From Mycolicibacterium mageritense (GTDB lineage Bacteria > Actinomycetota > Actinomycetes > Mycobacteriales > Mycobacteriaceae): a stretch of DNA of 64,000 bases. The notes beneath the pieces were generated by a model. The model did no database searches. It saw nothing but the letters and a program-made list of their open reading frames with translations, and had not been told where the DNA came from. Position numbers and translations under genes: made by a program. Position 1 is the stretch's first letter; each line of letters opens with the position of its first letter. The stretch is from the NCBI RefSeq assembly GCF_010727475.1, contig NZ_AP022567.1:1240001-1304000 (forward strand). The letters are read 5' to 3'. This document shows, piece after piece, positions 8,610-16,194 of this stretch.

Positions 8610-9533
8610 ATGGTCGCTCACCCCAAGCAGGACGAACACGTTCTGCGCCGCCTCAACGAACTCGCAGATCTCGCCGAAGCGTGCCGCGACGCATTCCTCA
8701 GCACCGCGGAGACATCACACTGGCACCCCGCCGACCGCTCCCCCGCCGCGAAGCTCGCGGCAGACCTTGAGCGACTCGATCCCGCTGGCTTCACCCTGAT
8801 CTCCGAGGTGGTGGTCACCTATCTGGAGATCGCCGCCGGCCACCTCGGAGGGATCGCGGCGCTGTACCGCAGCGGTGAAGCGATGTTTCCGCCTCTGCCG
8901 CTCACTCGGTCCGTCCTCGAGGTGACTGCCCACGCGATGTGGGTGCTCGGCAAGCCTCCACTCGCAGCCGAGGACATTCTCGCCAGGGCGTACCTGGAGG
9001 AGCTCACCAGCAGCGAGACGGCAAAGCAGGCGGCTGGCCGCATGGGCGCGAAGACATCCGAGCCCCACCAGAGGGCCAAGCGAGAGTGGGCCGAGTTTCG
9101 CGACCGGATCCGCACCGTGTTCCGGCAGACCAGGACCGAAGACCTCGGCGGGAATCCGGTGGGACGGAAGATCGGCAGCCAGGAGTTCCCCGGACCCGAA
9201 GACTGCGTGGAGGGTATGTTCGATCACCTGCACGCGATGGTCGGGGGCATCACCAAGCGTCAGGCTTCCGGGGTGTACGGCTTTCTCTGCGCTGGCACAC
9301 ACCCGTCGCTGTACCAGGCCAGGCAGTGGCGACGGTACGTCGACCACGGTGACCACGTCGGCACGGTCCTGACCGTTGACGTCCGGGATCTTGAACGACT
9401 CCTATTCGTTCCGGTCGCCGCGTACTACAACGCGCTCTCGTACACGACCAGCTTCTACGGCTTGGACCCCGCCGCCCACGACGAACTCACGCGGAAGATC
9501 GACGAGATCATGCCGGGAAAGCTGAGCGACTGA
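8610..9533 (+). CDS. Hypothetical protein partnered with the SEFIR gene
   Basis: A mostly helical 307-aa soluble protein beginning MVAHPKQDEHVLRRLNELADLAE. It starts 10 bp after the SEFIR gene stop, so the pair forms an operon. Segments such as LPLTRSVLEVTAHAMWVLG and GFLCAGTHPSLYQARQW resemble the DUF5677-type proteins of defence islands, but I cannot confirm the family. A hairpin follows its stop. A function as regulator, scaffold or effector of the SEFIR protein is inferred only from co-transcription. Confidence 0.65.
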   Translation: MVAHPKQDEHVLRRLNELADLAEACRDAFLSTAETSHWHPADRSPAAKLAADLERLDPAGFTLISEVVVTYLEIAAGHLGGIAALYRSGEAMFPPLPLTRSVLEVTAHAMWVLGKPPLAAEDILARAYLEELTSSETAKQAAGRMGAKTSEPHQRAKREWAEFRDRIRTVFRQTRTEDLGGNPVGRKIGSQEFPGPEDCVEGMFDHLHAMVGGITKRQASGVYGFLCAGTHPSLYQARQWRRYVDHGDHVGTVLTVDVRDLERLLFVPVAAYYNALSYTTSFYGLDPAAHDELTRKIDEIMPGKLSD

Positions 9534-9571
9534 CCCGGACCGCCGTTCGTCGCGGTTGACCGCGAGCATGA

Positions 9572-9606
9572 AACAGCCCCGCCTCCCTCGACGAGACGGG
9601 GCTGTT
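9572..9606. terminator. Rho-independent-like terminator after the SEFIR operon
   Basis: Ten-base arms AACAGCCCCG and CGGGGCTGTT with a 15-base loop, followed by CCCTCTC. It lies 36 bp after the stop of the SEFIR companion gene and just beyond the stop of the convergent minus-strand frame, so it may serve both. Confidence 0.65.
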
Positions 9607-9618
9607 CCCTCTCTGCGA

Positions 9619-10288
9619 CTACCGCGCACACTCCACGGCTTCGCGGTTCACGTCCGCTGGCTCGATGCGGCGCAGCGCACCGTCGCGGGATCCGGGCGGG
9701 AGTGCCCAGAGTGCGCCGCCCCTCGCCGCGATCACGGTGACGCAGAAGCCGCCGACCTTCGCCGTGGTGACCTCCGACGGCGACCCCGCCGCCTCGCCGT
9801 GCGGCGGGGAGATCAGCAACGACCGCCCCCGCCGCGGTCGAGATCAGCACGGCGGCAGCCCACGTGAACGGCGAGCGGGTCCAGGCGTACAGCGCGGCGA
9901 TCATCGGTTTGCCTCCGGGACGCTCGACGCCGGAGTTACAGCCCCAACCGAGGATCTCGGTGCTGAGCGCCGTCCCCTGTGCCGTCGGGGCATCGGGCAA
10001 CTCGTACCGCTGTCCATTCATCCGCACGAACTGGCGGCAGCTGTCCGTCCACCGGTACGGGACACCCGCCGCGCTCGCGGCGTCGGCGGCCACGCTGTCG
10101 AGGCCGGCCGGGATGCTCGCCGCCACGCCGCGCACGGTGCACCCGATCGTGACGCGTGCGCCGGGCGTCGTGCGGAACAGCTTCTCGCGTTCGCCGTCGC
10201 GGGTGAGCGCACCGCCTTCGCCACTCAGGCTCCACAGCGCGCGGTCTGCGGTACGCAGCCACGCACAGTCGCCGACGCTGAACGCCAT
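9619..10288 (-). pseudogene. Membrane protein read in two frames (probable frameshift)
   Basis: From ATG 10288 the frame encodes MAFSVGDCAWLRTADRALW..., a soluble stretch with several Cys and Trp residues, then MIAALYAWTRSPFTWAAAV..., a membrane segment. Around 9810-9825 this frame turns into Arg/Gly-rich nonsense that runs to 9455, whereas the frame one base on encodes a convincing continuation (SPSEVTTAKVGGFCVTVIAARGGALW) ending ECAR at 9619. The simplest reading is a single gene with a one-base shift. Alternatives are two overlapping genes, the second from TTG 9819, or a programmed +1 shift. The N-terminus may also be truncated, since the frame is open upstream of 10288 with plausible coding character. 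No family recognised. Confidence 0.45.
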
Positions 10289-10396
10289 CGGCACCTTGTC
10301 CTTGTCCGCAGCCTCGACCAGGGCGAGGTCGACCTCGGGCGGCACGCCGAGATCGCCGGCACGCACCAGCTTGGCCCGGTTGGCGAGTGCGACCTG

Positions 10397-10936
10397 GTGC
10401 TCTCCGAGGACGCCAACACCGCGGTGGTCGCCGTGTACGCCGGCCTCGTGGCAACGCTTGACCACCTGCTCGGCGGTGATGCGGACCTCGGCAGGTTCCC
10501 GGAGGACGCGGTGCTGCAGGCGGCGATCGCTGAGCTGCGGACGGAGGCGCGGGACTTCATGGTCGAGTGGCTGCTCCGGAACGCGGAGTGGGCCGAGAAC
10601 GCCGCCGCGGTGCTCGACCAGATGGACGAGCTCGAGGATCCGTTCCCTCCCCTCCCCCCGGCGCCGACGCCTATCCGCAGGCGGCCGAGGAGATGGTGGC
10701 GAAGGCCGGTCACTGCTGCGCACCCGTCGTGTGGGCCGGAGTGGAAGCCGCCTACGAGTTCACGCGCCTGTACACCGCGCAGGATCCGGACCTCCACGGG
10801 CTGCTGACGCGCGATCCGGTGGCCACCGCCGCCTTCCGGAGCCTGTCTGTCCGATGACGAGCTCCGCGGGGCGCGCGCGTGGGTGCGCGAGAACTGGGAG
10901 CGGATCGACGAGGCGGCGACGCAGGTCGCTGCCTGA
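10397..10936 (+). pseudogene. Degraded gene, two frameshifts
   Basis: A helical protein is readable only by changing frame twice: DLVLSEDANTAVVAVYAGL to DQMDELEDPF in one frame; after a C-rich run at about 10646-10660 it continues in another frame as AYPQAAEEMVAKAG to DPVATAAFRSL; and after a tandem CTGTCTGT near 10843-10850 it returns to the first frame as SDDELRGARAWVRENWERIDEA with a TGA at 10936. The pieces join naturally in composition. The second shift looks like a 4-base duplication. The start (GTG 10397) is arbitrary and the 5' end may be lost. No family recognised. Confidence 0.5.
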
Positions 10937-11012
10937 TCCGGCGAGCGGCGGTGCGGTGCAGGCGCAGACTCTGCACCGCGACCTGTGACGGCCGACCGCT
11001 AGCGAGCTGAAC

Positions 11013-11051
11013 AGCACCGTGCCCCTGCCCACTCGGCGGGGGCACGGTGCT
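11013..11051. terminator. Strong hairpin terminator, 13-bp perfect stem
   Basis: Arms AGCACCGTGCCCC and GGGGCACGGTGCT with a 13-base loop, between the degraded plus-strand gene and the convergent GHKL gene. The position and symmetry suggest bidirectional termination. Confidence 0.7.
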
Positions 11052-11076
11052 ATCGGAGCCGCCCCGTAGCCGAGCC

Positions 11077-13119
11077 TTAGCCGGAGGGCAGGCCCAGCTT
11101 GTCGAAGAAGGCGCGGTTCCGCTCAGTGGCTGCGTTGACCAGCCCGTCGAAGCTCATGACCTCGATGTACGCCCTGGCGGCATTGTTGTAGCCGAAGTAG
11201 CCGAGACCGTCATGGGTGGGCCGCAAGTCTGAGATCTCACACCGCTCGATCATCTTCTCCGTGAGGTCGGCGATGATGTAGCAGAACGCCGGCGGATCCT
11301 GAGTCGGCGGGATCGGCCTACCCGCGGCGGTCAGCACTCCTCCTGCGCGGATCCTCTTCACGTAGTCGAGGCACTGCTGGATCGGGTTCTTGTCCTCGGT
11401 GGCGTCCTTGCGCATCGGCCGCTTGATTTCGACCACGACTATCGACGGCAGCGGCAGCTTCTGCCCTTCGGCTGCGAGTACAGGCGAGTCGACGAGCCGC
11501 GTCGCGAGGATGTCGGGCTCCTTGGTCGATTCGGAGCCCGTTATCGGCATGCTTTTCAGCGTCTTGTCGGAGGCGAGGTAGTCGTGGAACGCGAGCCTCT
11601 CATCGACGATCCACAGGTTCGACCCATCGGAGGCCACGTCGTTGGACTCTGTCCGCATCGGGACGATCAGCGAGTGGATCGCGTCCTCTCGGCTGTACTT
11701 CCCCTCCTTATCAGCGCGGATCAGCCGCCCAAGCAGGTCCAGCACCGTGCGGCGGCGCGAGACATATGCCGCGAGGTCTGACTGGTTGATCTCGCTGACG
11801 GTGGCGAGGTAGGCCGCAAGACGCTCGGCGTAGTCCTCCGCCGGCTCAGAGTCGGCCTCCGCGAAGATCTCCTGCCCCTGAACGAACGCCTCGGACTCGA
11901 TCTTCTGCAGGTGCCGGTGGAGTTGGAGTTCGAGCTCCTGGTCCTTGACCGACGGATCGACCGTGATGCCGCGCTGCTCGATCGTTGCGAGCACCGGCCG
12001 ATACCGCGGAGCACGCTTGGTTACGAAGTCGTGGACCCTCTGCTTTCCCTGCTCGCGCGCCAACGCGAGCGGGCCCTTCAAGATCTCACCGATCTTTTCG
12101 GCGACGGCATCACGGATGTCGTCCAGCGAGAGGTCGTCGAGTAGCGGTTCCCCTGCGATGTAATCGGCGATGTCGAAGGCCGTCCGATCAGACCGGACGC
12201 GTTCATCCAGGAAGTCTGAGGTCAGATAGCAGGCGTAGACGAACTCACCTGAGGCCTCGTCTTTGAGCTTGCCGTGGAGCCCGGGCACCTTCCCGCTCAG
12301 GTTCTCCTCGATGACGACGCGGCTTGCCGCGCACCAGTGGAGGCGGGGGACAGAGTTGCGCGCGGTCGCCTTCAGTCGGAGGTTCAGCATGTCGAACTTC
12401 TGCCCCTTGACCTCGATCGTCGACGACGACATCGCCGAGTCGACGAACTCGTCCATCAGGCCGGCCAGCGACACTGACTCGTCGTCGTCCGCGATCGTCA
12501 CCACGGACGCACCGCCGGGGCGGAGGAAGTACCAGATGCAGTGTTCGAACACCTCGCGCGCAATGGCGTCGATGCCCTTCGGCGCGTGCTGCTGGAACGA
12601 CTTCTTGAAGCCGTCGAGGCTGACCACTGCGCCCGGGCGTACGAACCCGTCAGCGTCCCCGTCGTGCTCGACTTCGTGCTCGACCGAGAACTTGAACTGC
12701 CGCCCCCGGAGTTCGCCCTGCTCGTCGGTGTATGCGCTCCGCACAGACACCCTGTCGAAGGCCTTGAGCCAAAGAAGCCGGCCTACGCCGCGGCAGCCGA
12801 GGTCCGACTTGTAGTCGCTGTCGAGTGTCTCGAAGGAGCACATATTCTGCGGCGTGAATCCCACGCCATCATCGGCGATGGTGAAGCCGACGATTGGCTT
12901 CATGGGCGCTCGCCCAGGACCTGCGGAGCCGAAGTCCAGCTCCGCCTGGGCTTCGCGGTGCACCCTCACTTCGATCCGGCCAGGTGATTCCGGGTTCCCG
13001 GGACGCGCATCGATCGCCTGAATGCTGTTCACGATGGCCTCGAGGAGCGGCAGGAGTGCGTGGCTCTTCGGCAGGCTTGTGTTCCGGACACGGCCTGCCA
13101 GTGATGTGGTCAGAGCCAT
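11077..13119 (-). CDS. GHKL-family ATPase fused to a PD-(D/E)XK-like nuclease domain
   Basis: A 680-aa protein. The N-terminus is a Hsp90/histidine-kinase-type (GHKL) ATPase: N-box with Glu27 and Asn31 (LLEAIVNSIQAID), G1 box IADDGVGF (residues 81-88), and G2 box GCRGVGRLLW (108-117). The middle is a mixed transducer-like region. Near the C-terminus, EPDILATR (about 534) and SIVVVEIKRP (about 562) give the PD...ExK nuclease signature, followed by the helix QQCLDYVKRI. The start ATG has AAGGGG upstream. It is a single gene flanked by terminator and spacer. This ATPase-nuclease design recalls bacterial defence proteins and MORC/MutL-like machines; an antiphage role is inference, with no exact named system recognised. 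Confidence 0.75.
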   Translation of the reverse strand: MALTTSLAGRVRNTSLPKSHALLPLLEAIVNSIQAIDARPGNPESPGRIEVRVHREAQAELDFGSAGPGRAPMKPIVGFTIADDGVGFTPQNMCSFETLDSDYKSDLGCRGVGRLLWLKAFDRVSVRSAYTDEQGELRGRQFKFSVEHEVEHDGDADGFVRPGAVVSLDGFKKSFQQHAPKGIDAIAREVFEHCIWYFLRPGGASVVTIADDDESVSLAGLMDEFVDSAMSSSTIEVKGQKFDMLNLRLKATARNSVPRLHWCAASRVVIEENLSGKVPGLHGKLKDEASGEFVYACYLTSDFLDERVRSDRTAFDIADYIAGEPLLDDLSLDDIRDAVAEKIGEILKGPLALAREQGKQRVHDFVTKRAPRYRPVLATIEQRGITVDPSVKDQELELQLHRHLQKIESEAFVQGQEIFAEADSEPAEDYAERLAAYLATVSEINQSDLAAYVSRRRTVLDLLGRLIRADKEGKYSREDAIHSLIVPMRTESNDVASDGSNLWIVDERLAFHDYLASDKTLKSMPITGSESTKEPDILATRLVDSPVLAAEGQKLPLPSIVVVEIKRPMRKDATEDKNPIQQCLDYVKRIRAGGVLTAAGRPIPPTQDPPAFCYIIADLTEKMIERCEISDLRPTHDGLGYFGYNNAARAYIEVMSFDGLVNAATERNRAFFDKLGLPSG

Positions 13120-13488
13120 AGCGCCCCTTACTTCGATCCGACCCTGGGAGAGTATCGCCCCGCACCGTCACCGACGGCCCCGTCTCCGGTCCGAAGCTCT
13201 GGCGAATCGGCTGCCCGAAACCCTCGGCGGGGTCGATGGTCCTTGCGGCTCGATCACCTGGCGGTACGCGTCCATAAGCGTCAGCGGCCAGCAGCGTCTC
13301 AGCCCAGTCGGGCAGCCGCGGTTCGTCGAGGTGCTCGCTGTACTCGTCCGCAACAGGGTTAGACGCGCGCCGACCGTGATCGGTTCCACTCAGTTCCGAA
13401 CCAGGCCCCTGCACCCAAAACTCCCGTCCGCCCCGGCCAAATCCTGAGGTAACCTCACGACCAGGGTGTACGTCGGGTGGGGGATCAC
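13120..13488. other. Spacer between GHKL gene and ESX-linked cassette
   Basis: About 370 bp between divergent genes. I see no confident gene. The minus strand has a short credible-looking stretch (ASNPVADEYSEHLDEPRLPDWAETLLAAD), but it is not linked to a start with a ribosome-binding site and runs into the GHKL gene, so it may be a remnant. Promoters for both flanking genes must lie here. Confidence 0.4.
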
Positions 13489-13767
13489 GTGGCAAACGGA
13501 CTGGAAGTCGATGCAGCTGGCTTGCGCACCGCAGCTGCGAACGGTGAAGGCACGGCGGCGGAGCTCGCCACCGGAACCGTGGAAGCCGGGCGGGGCACGA
13601 CGCCGAGTCAGGCCGGCGTGGCTGCGATCCTCGCCGCTGCCCAGTCCGCCCGCACCCGCCAGTCCGGCCGCATCTCCGGCCAGTCCGATGATCTCTCAGT
13701 GAGCGCCACCCGCTACGACACCACGGACGACGACGGCCGCGACGCCATCACCACGGTGAGCGTGTGA
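13489..13767 (+). CDS. EspC-like (DUF2580-type) small ESX secretion-associated protein
   Basis: A 92-aa helical, Ala-rich protein (VANGLEVDAAGLRTAAANGEGTAAEL) with the length and N-terminal pattern of the EspC/DUF2580 type VII secretion family. Near the C-terminus it has YDTTD (Y76...D80), matching the YxxxD/E export motif of ESX substrates. The start is GTG 13489, with GGGGGA 4-9 bases upstream; GTG 13477 is an alternative. Its stop overlaps the start of the next gene (GTGA), so the two are translationally coupled, as expected for a substrate and its larger partner. Confidence 0.65.
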   Translation: MANGLEVDAAGLRTAAANGEGTAAELATGTVEAGRGTTPSQAGVAAILAAAQSARTRQSGRISGQSDDLSVSATRYDTTDDDGRDAITTVSV

Positions 13768-15071
13768 GCCCTGCGGCCTCCCCTGGCGGTGCGGGCGCGC
13801 TGCCCACCCGTTCGGAGATCGAGGACTGGCCGACCCAGCACCTCGACGACGCAGCCACACAACTACGGACGCTGGGCAGCCAGTCCGTTCTCCTGTTCGA
13901 CGAGCACCGTCGGGGGATCGCCGCTCCCGGCGGGACCACCTGGGCGGGCGACGGCAAGGACGCCGCGCTGAATCGGGCGGCGGCTGACGCCGCGGTGGTG
14001 GGCCGGCAGCGCGACGTTCAGGCCGAGGCCGCCGACATCGCCGAGAACGGTGGCTATGACGTGAGGGCCGCCAAGCGGGAGGTGCTCGAAGCGATCACCG
14101 CCGCCGAGGACGACGGGTTCAAGGTCGGCGAGGACTTGTCGGTGACCGACACCAAGCGGGTGGACGTGCTCGAGATGGCCGCGCGGCGGACCGCTGCCAC
14201 CGAGCACGCCGAGGACATCCGCTGGTTCGCCGAGAGACTCGTCCAAGCCGACGCCTTCGCTGGCGAGCGGTTGGAAACCAAAGCCGCTGAGCTGGAAGCG
14301 ATTCGGTTCGACGGCGAGGGCGAGGGCGAGGGCGACGGAAAGGGTCACGGCCCGGCGATCCACCTGGTCGACAACGAGATCAAGCTGGACCCACCACCTG
14401 ATCCGGGTCTGCCGCAGCCACCCGGTGGGTGGAGTCGCGATCCCGTGATGGAGGACGCGCAACGCATCGCCTACGGCCACGCGTGGCAGAAGCACCTCAG
14501 CGACTTCAAGGGGATGACGCAAGACGAGCTGGCCCAGCTCGTGCACGGCATGCTTACTGGAGATCCTCGAGCCGATCCGTCGTTGCATGTGGGCGCGATT
14601 CCGGGCCGGTCCTCGACGGCGATCTATAAGGATGGGATCCTGGTGATCCACGACCCGCTGAGCGGTGACGGCGGCACGGTCTATCGGCCGACCGGAGGGT
14701 TCGACGAGTTCCTGCGACTGATCGGAGGCGCCGGGGGCGCTGCGCCGATCATCGGCGCACCTCCGAACCTCCCGACGACTGTGCCGCACCCGATAGAGAA
14801 CCCTGTGCCGGCACCAGCCCCGCACGCGCCCGTCGCGCTACCGCCCGTGCTGCCCGCCGACCAGAGCGGGCTCCCGCCGTGGTTGGCGAATCCCGCGCCG
14901 CCCGCCACCCCGGTGTCCCCGGTGGGGCCGTTGATCCTGCCGAACACGCCGTTGGCGCCGCCCAGCCTTGGTGGGGATCTGGGCCCGGGGCAGGTGAGCG
15001 CGCCCGCGGCGGCGGCCGGTGGTCTGAGCCTCGCAGCGCTACTGGGGCTGCTGCTGTTGTCGCCGGGATGA
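13764..15071 (+). CDS. Type VII-linked polymorphic toxin candidate
   Basis: A 435-aa protein. Residues 1-190 are helical with a WxG-type turn (TTWAGDGKDAAL, about 54-65), resembling ESX substrate hairpins. After an acidic GEGEGEGDGKG linker, residues about 230-315 form a compact domain (IAYGHAWQKHLSDFKGM..., SSTAIYKDGILVIHDP, TVYRP) whose His/Lys helix followed by short strands resembles BECR-fold nuclease toxins (Barnase/EndoU/ColicinE5/RelE). The last 120 residues are Pro/Ala-rich and end in a hydrophobic segment. It overlaps the EspC-like gene by 4 bp and an Imm33-like gene follows two genes later, which supports a secreted toxin. The toxin activity is inference; a structural ESX substrate is the alternative. 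Confidence 0.5.
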   Translation: MSPAASPGGAGALPTRSEIEDWPTQHLDDAATQLRTLGSQSVLLFDEHRRGIAAPGGTTWAGDGKDAALNRAAADAAVVGRQRDVQAEAADIAENGGYDVRAAKREVLEAITAAEDDGFKVGEDLSVTDTKRVDVLEMAARRTAATEHAEDIRWFAERLVQADAFAGERLETKAAELEAIRFDGEGEGEGDGKGHGPAIHLVDNEIKLDPPPDPGLPQPPGGWSRDPVMEDAQRIAYGHAWQKHLSDFKGMTQDELAQLVHGMLTGDPRADPSLHVGAIPGRSSTAIYKDGILVIHDPLSGDGGTVYRPTGGFDEFLRLIGGAGGAAPIIGAPPNLPTTVPHPIENPVPAPAPHAPVALPPVLPADQSGLPPWLANPAPPATPVSPVGPLILPNTPLAPPSLGGDLGPGQVSAPAAAAGGLSLAALLGLLLLSPG

Positions 15072-15136
15072 GTGTGATCGTCGTGAAGGAGATGCGGATG
15101 CTGGAACCTGGAATCGGGGTGATGCGCGATGAGTGA
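15068..15136 (+). CDS. 22-codon ORF bridging toxin candidate and partner gene
   Basis: ATGA at 15068 overlaps the toxin candidate's stop, and this short frame (MSVIVVKEMRMLEPGIGVMRDE) ends at 15136, overlapping the ATG of the next gene at 15129. It may exist only to carry ribosomes from one gene to the next (translational coupling); its AAGGAG could be the ribosome-binding site for an internal start. Whether the peptide itself matters is unknown. Confidence 0.4.
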   Translation: MSVIVVKEMRMLEPGIGVMRDE

Positions 15137-16184
15137 GACCGCCGCGTCCGGGGATCCCCACGGGGACCAGTCCCCGTGGGGCCGTGTGCTGGGCGAGTCC
15201 TCACTGCTGGACCTCATCTCGGCCCAGGTGCGTGGGTGGGCTCCGTTGTCCCCCGCGGAGGCCTCGTGGCTGACCGACACCCCAGTACCTGCCGGGTGGC
15301 GGACGTTGACGATCCCTGACGACGCCGCCGCGCCGCTGCGAGTCGTGGGAACGACCGTCGATGGACGACCGGGATGGGCGGCACTGCAGGCGCTGAGCGC
15401 GTTCCGGTTCACCGGTGTGCCGGATCCCGCTCAACTGGTCGCCCACGCGGACAAGGGTCTTCGAAACTGGAACGCCGAGGGAATCCGGACCAGCGAGATC
15501 GTGCTGCCGAGGCTGCCGGGAGTGTGCGGAGTGCGGTCCAGCGGTTACATCGCAATGAGCGACGAGTCGTTGTGGGTCGAGTACTGCACGCACCTTCGGG
15601 GCTCGGCCGAACCCGGTCAGGGGCTGGTGGTCGAGCAGATCTTCGCGGCGGCCGCCGGACCACGGATGCGGCTCGGTCCAGGAATCGGTGCGCTGAGCAC
15701 AGCCACCAGCGACGCGTTCATCGCACACATCGGGTCCACGCCGGATGAAGTCGCGACAGCGGTCACCGACCACGGCGAGCAGCTGCGACGCGACGCTGCC
15801 GCCGGCCCCGTGTTGTCGTCGGAGCAGAAGCGTTTCCTGGCCACTGCGTTGTCGGTGTGGGGCGGGATCGCCTCTGGGCGGTCGCTGCCTATCGAAGCGC
15901 TCGGCTACGCCGGCAGGGCCGACTTCGACGCCGATGTCGCCCGGCTCCGGGACCAGCTCGGCCGTGACAAGCCGGAGCTGTCGACGAGGGACTGGTCCCG
16001 TATTCAGTTCCTGGCCGAGATCAGTTGGGCCAGCGACATGTTCGGCGCCGGGGTGGAGTTCGAGTTGGTCAGCCCGTTCACCGACCCCGAAGCCCTGGTG
16101 CTGCTGCGATCCGTTCAGCGCGCACTTGCCCGCACGGTGGATCCGGCGCTGCTGTTCCCGCGCGCTGACACCGGCCGTCGTTAG
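15129..16184 (+). CDS. Conserved partner protein of the ESX-linked cassette
   Basis: A 351-aa soluble protein. The central stretch (VLPRLPGVCGVRSSGYIAMSD, then LWVEYCTHL and GQGLVVEQIFAAAAG) has a beta-rich look, followed by helices. I cannot place it in a named family. It does not show convincing EspG chaperone features, though an ESX chaperone or second immunity function would fit its position between toxin candidate and immunity candidate. Translation is coupled to the preceding short ORF; the next gene starts 10 bp after its stop. Confidence 0.6.
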   Translation: MSETAASGDPHGDQSPWGRVLGESSLLDLISAQVRGWAPLSPAEASWLTDTPVPAGWRTLTIPDDAAAPLRVVGTTVDGRPGWAALQALSAFRFTGVPDPAQLVAHADKGLRNWNAEGIRTSEIVLPRLPGVCGVRSSGYIAMSDESLWVEYCTHLRGSAEPGQGLVVEQIFAAAAGPRMRLGPGIGALSTATSDAFIAHIGSTPDEVATAVTDHGEQLRRDAAAGPVLSSEQKRFLATALSVWGGIASGRSLPIEALGYAGRADFDADVARLRDQLGRDKPELSTRDWSRIQFLAEISWASDMFGAGVEFELVSPFTDPEALVLLRSVQRALARTVDPALLFPRADTGRR

Positions 16185-16194
16185 CAGGTTGGGG

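Noticed and set aside
12541..12987. Long plus-strand frames inside the GHKL gene
   Set aside because: They are shadows of the minus-strand gene, whose ATPase and nuclease motifs are unambiguous.
14311..14345. GAGGGC tandem repeat inside the toxin candidate
   Set aside because: It encodes a GEGEGEG linker, a common low-complexity hinge; not an independent repeat element.
13863..14825. A 320-aa minus-strand frame opposite the toxin candidate
   Set aside because: Composition is rich in Arg, Pro, Gly and His without motifs, while the plus strand has coherent ESX-type features and coupled neighbours.
15129..16184. EspG chaperone assignment for the 351-aa cassette protein
   Set aside because: The size and position are suggestive, but I do not see convincing EspG sequence features; it is left as an unassigned partner.
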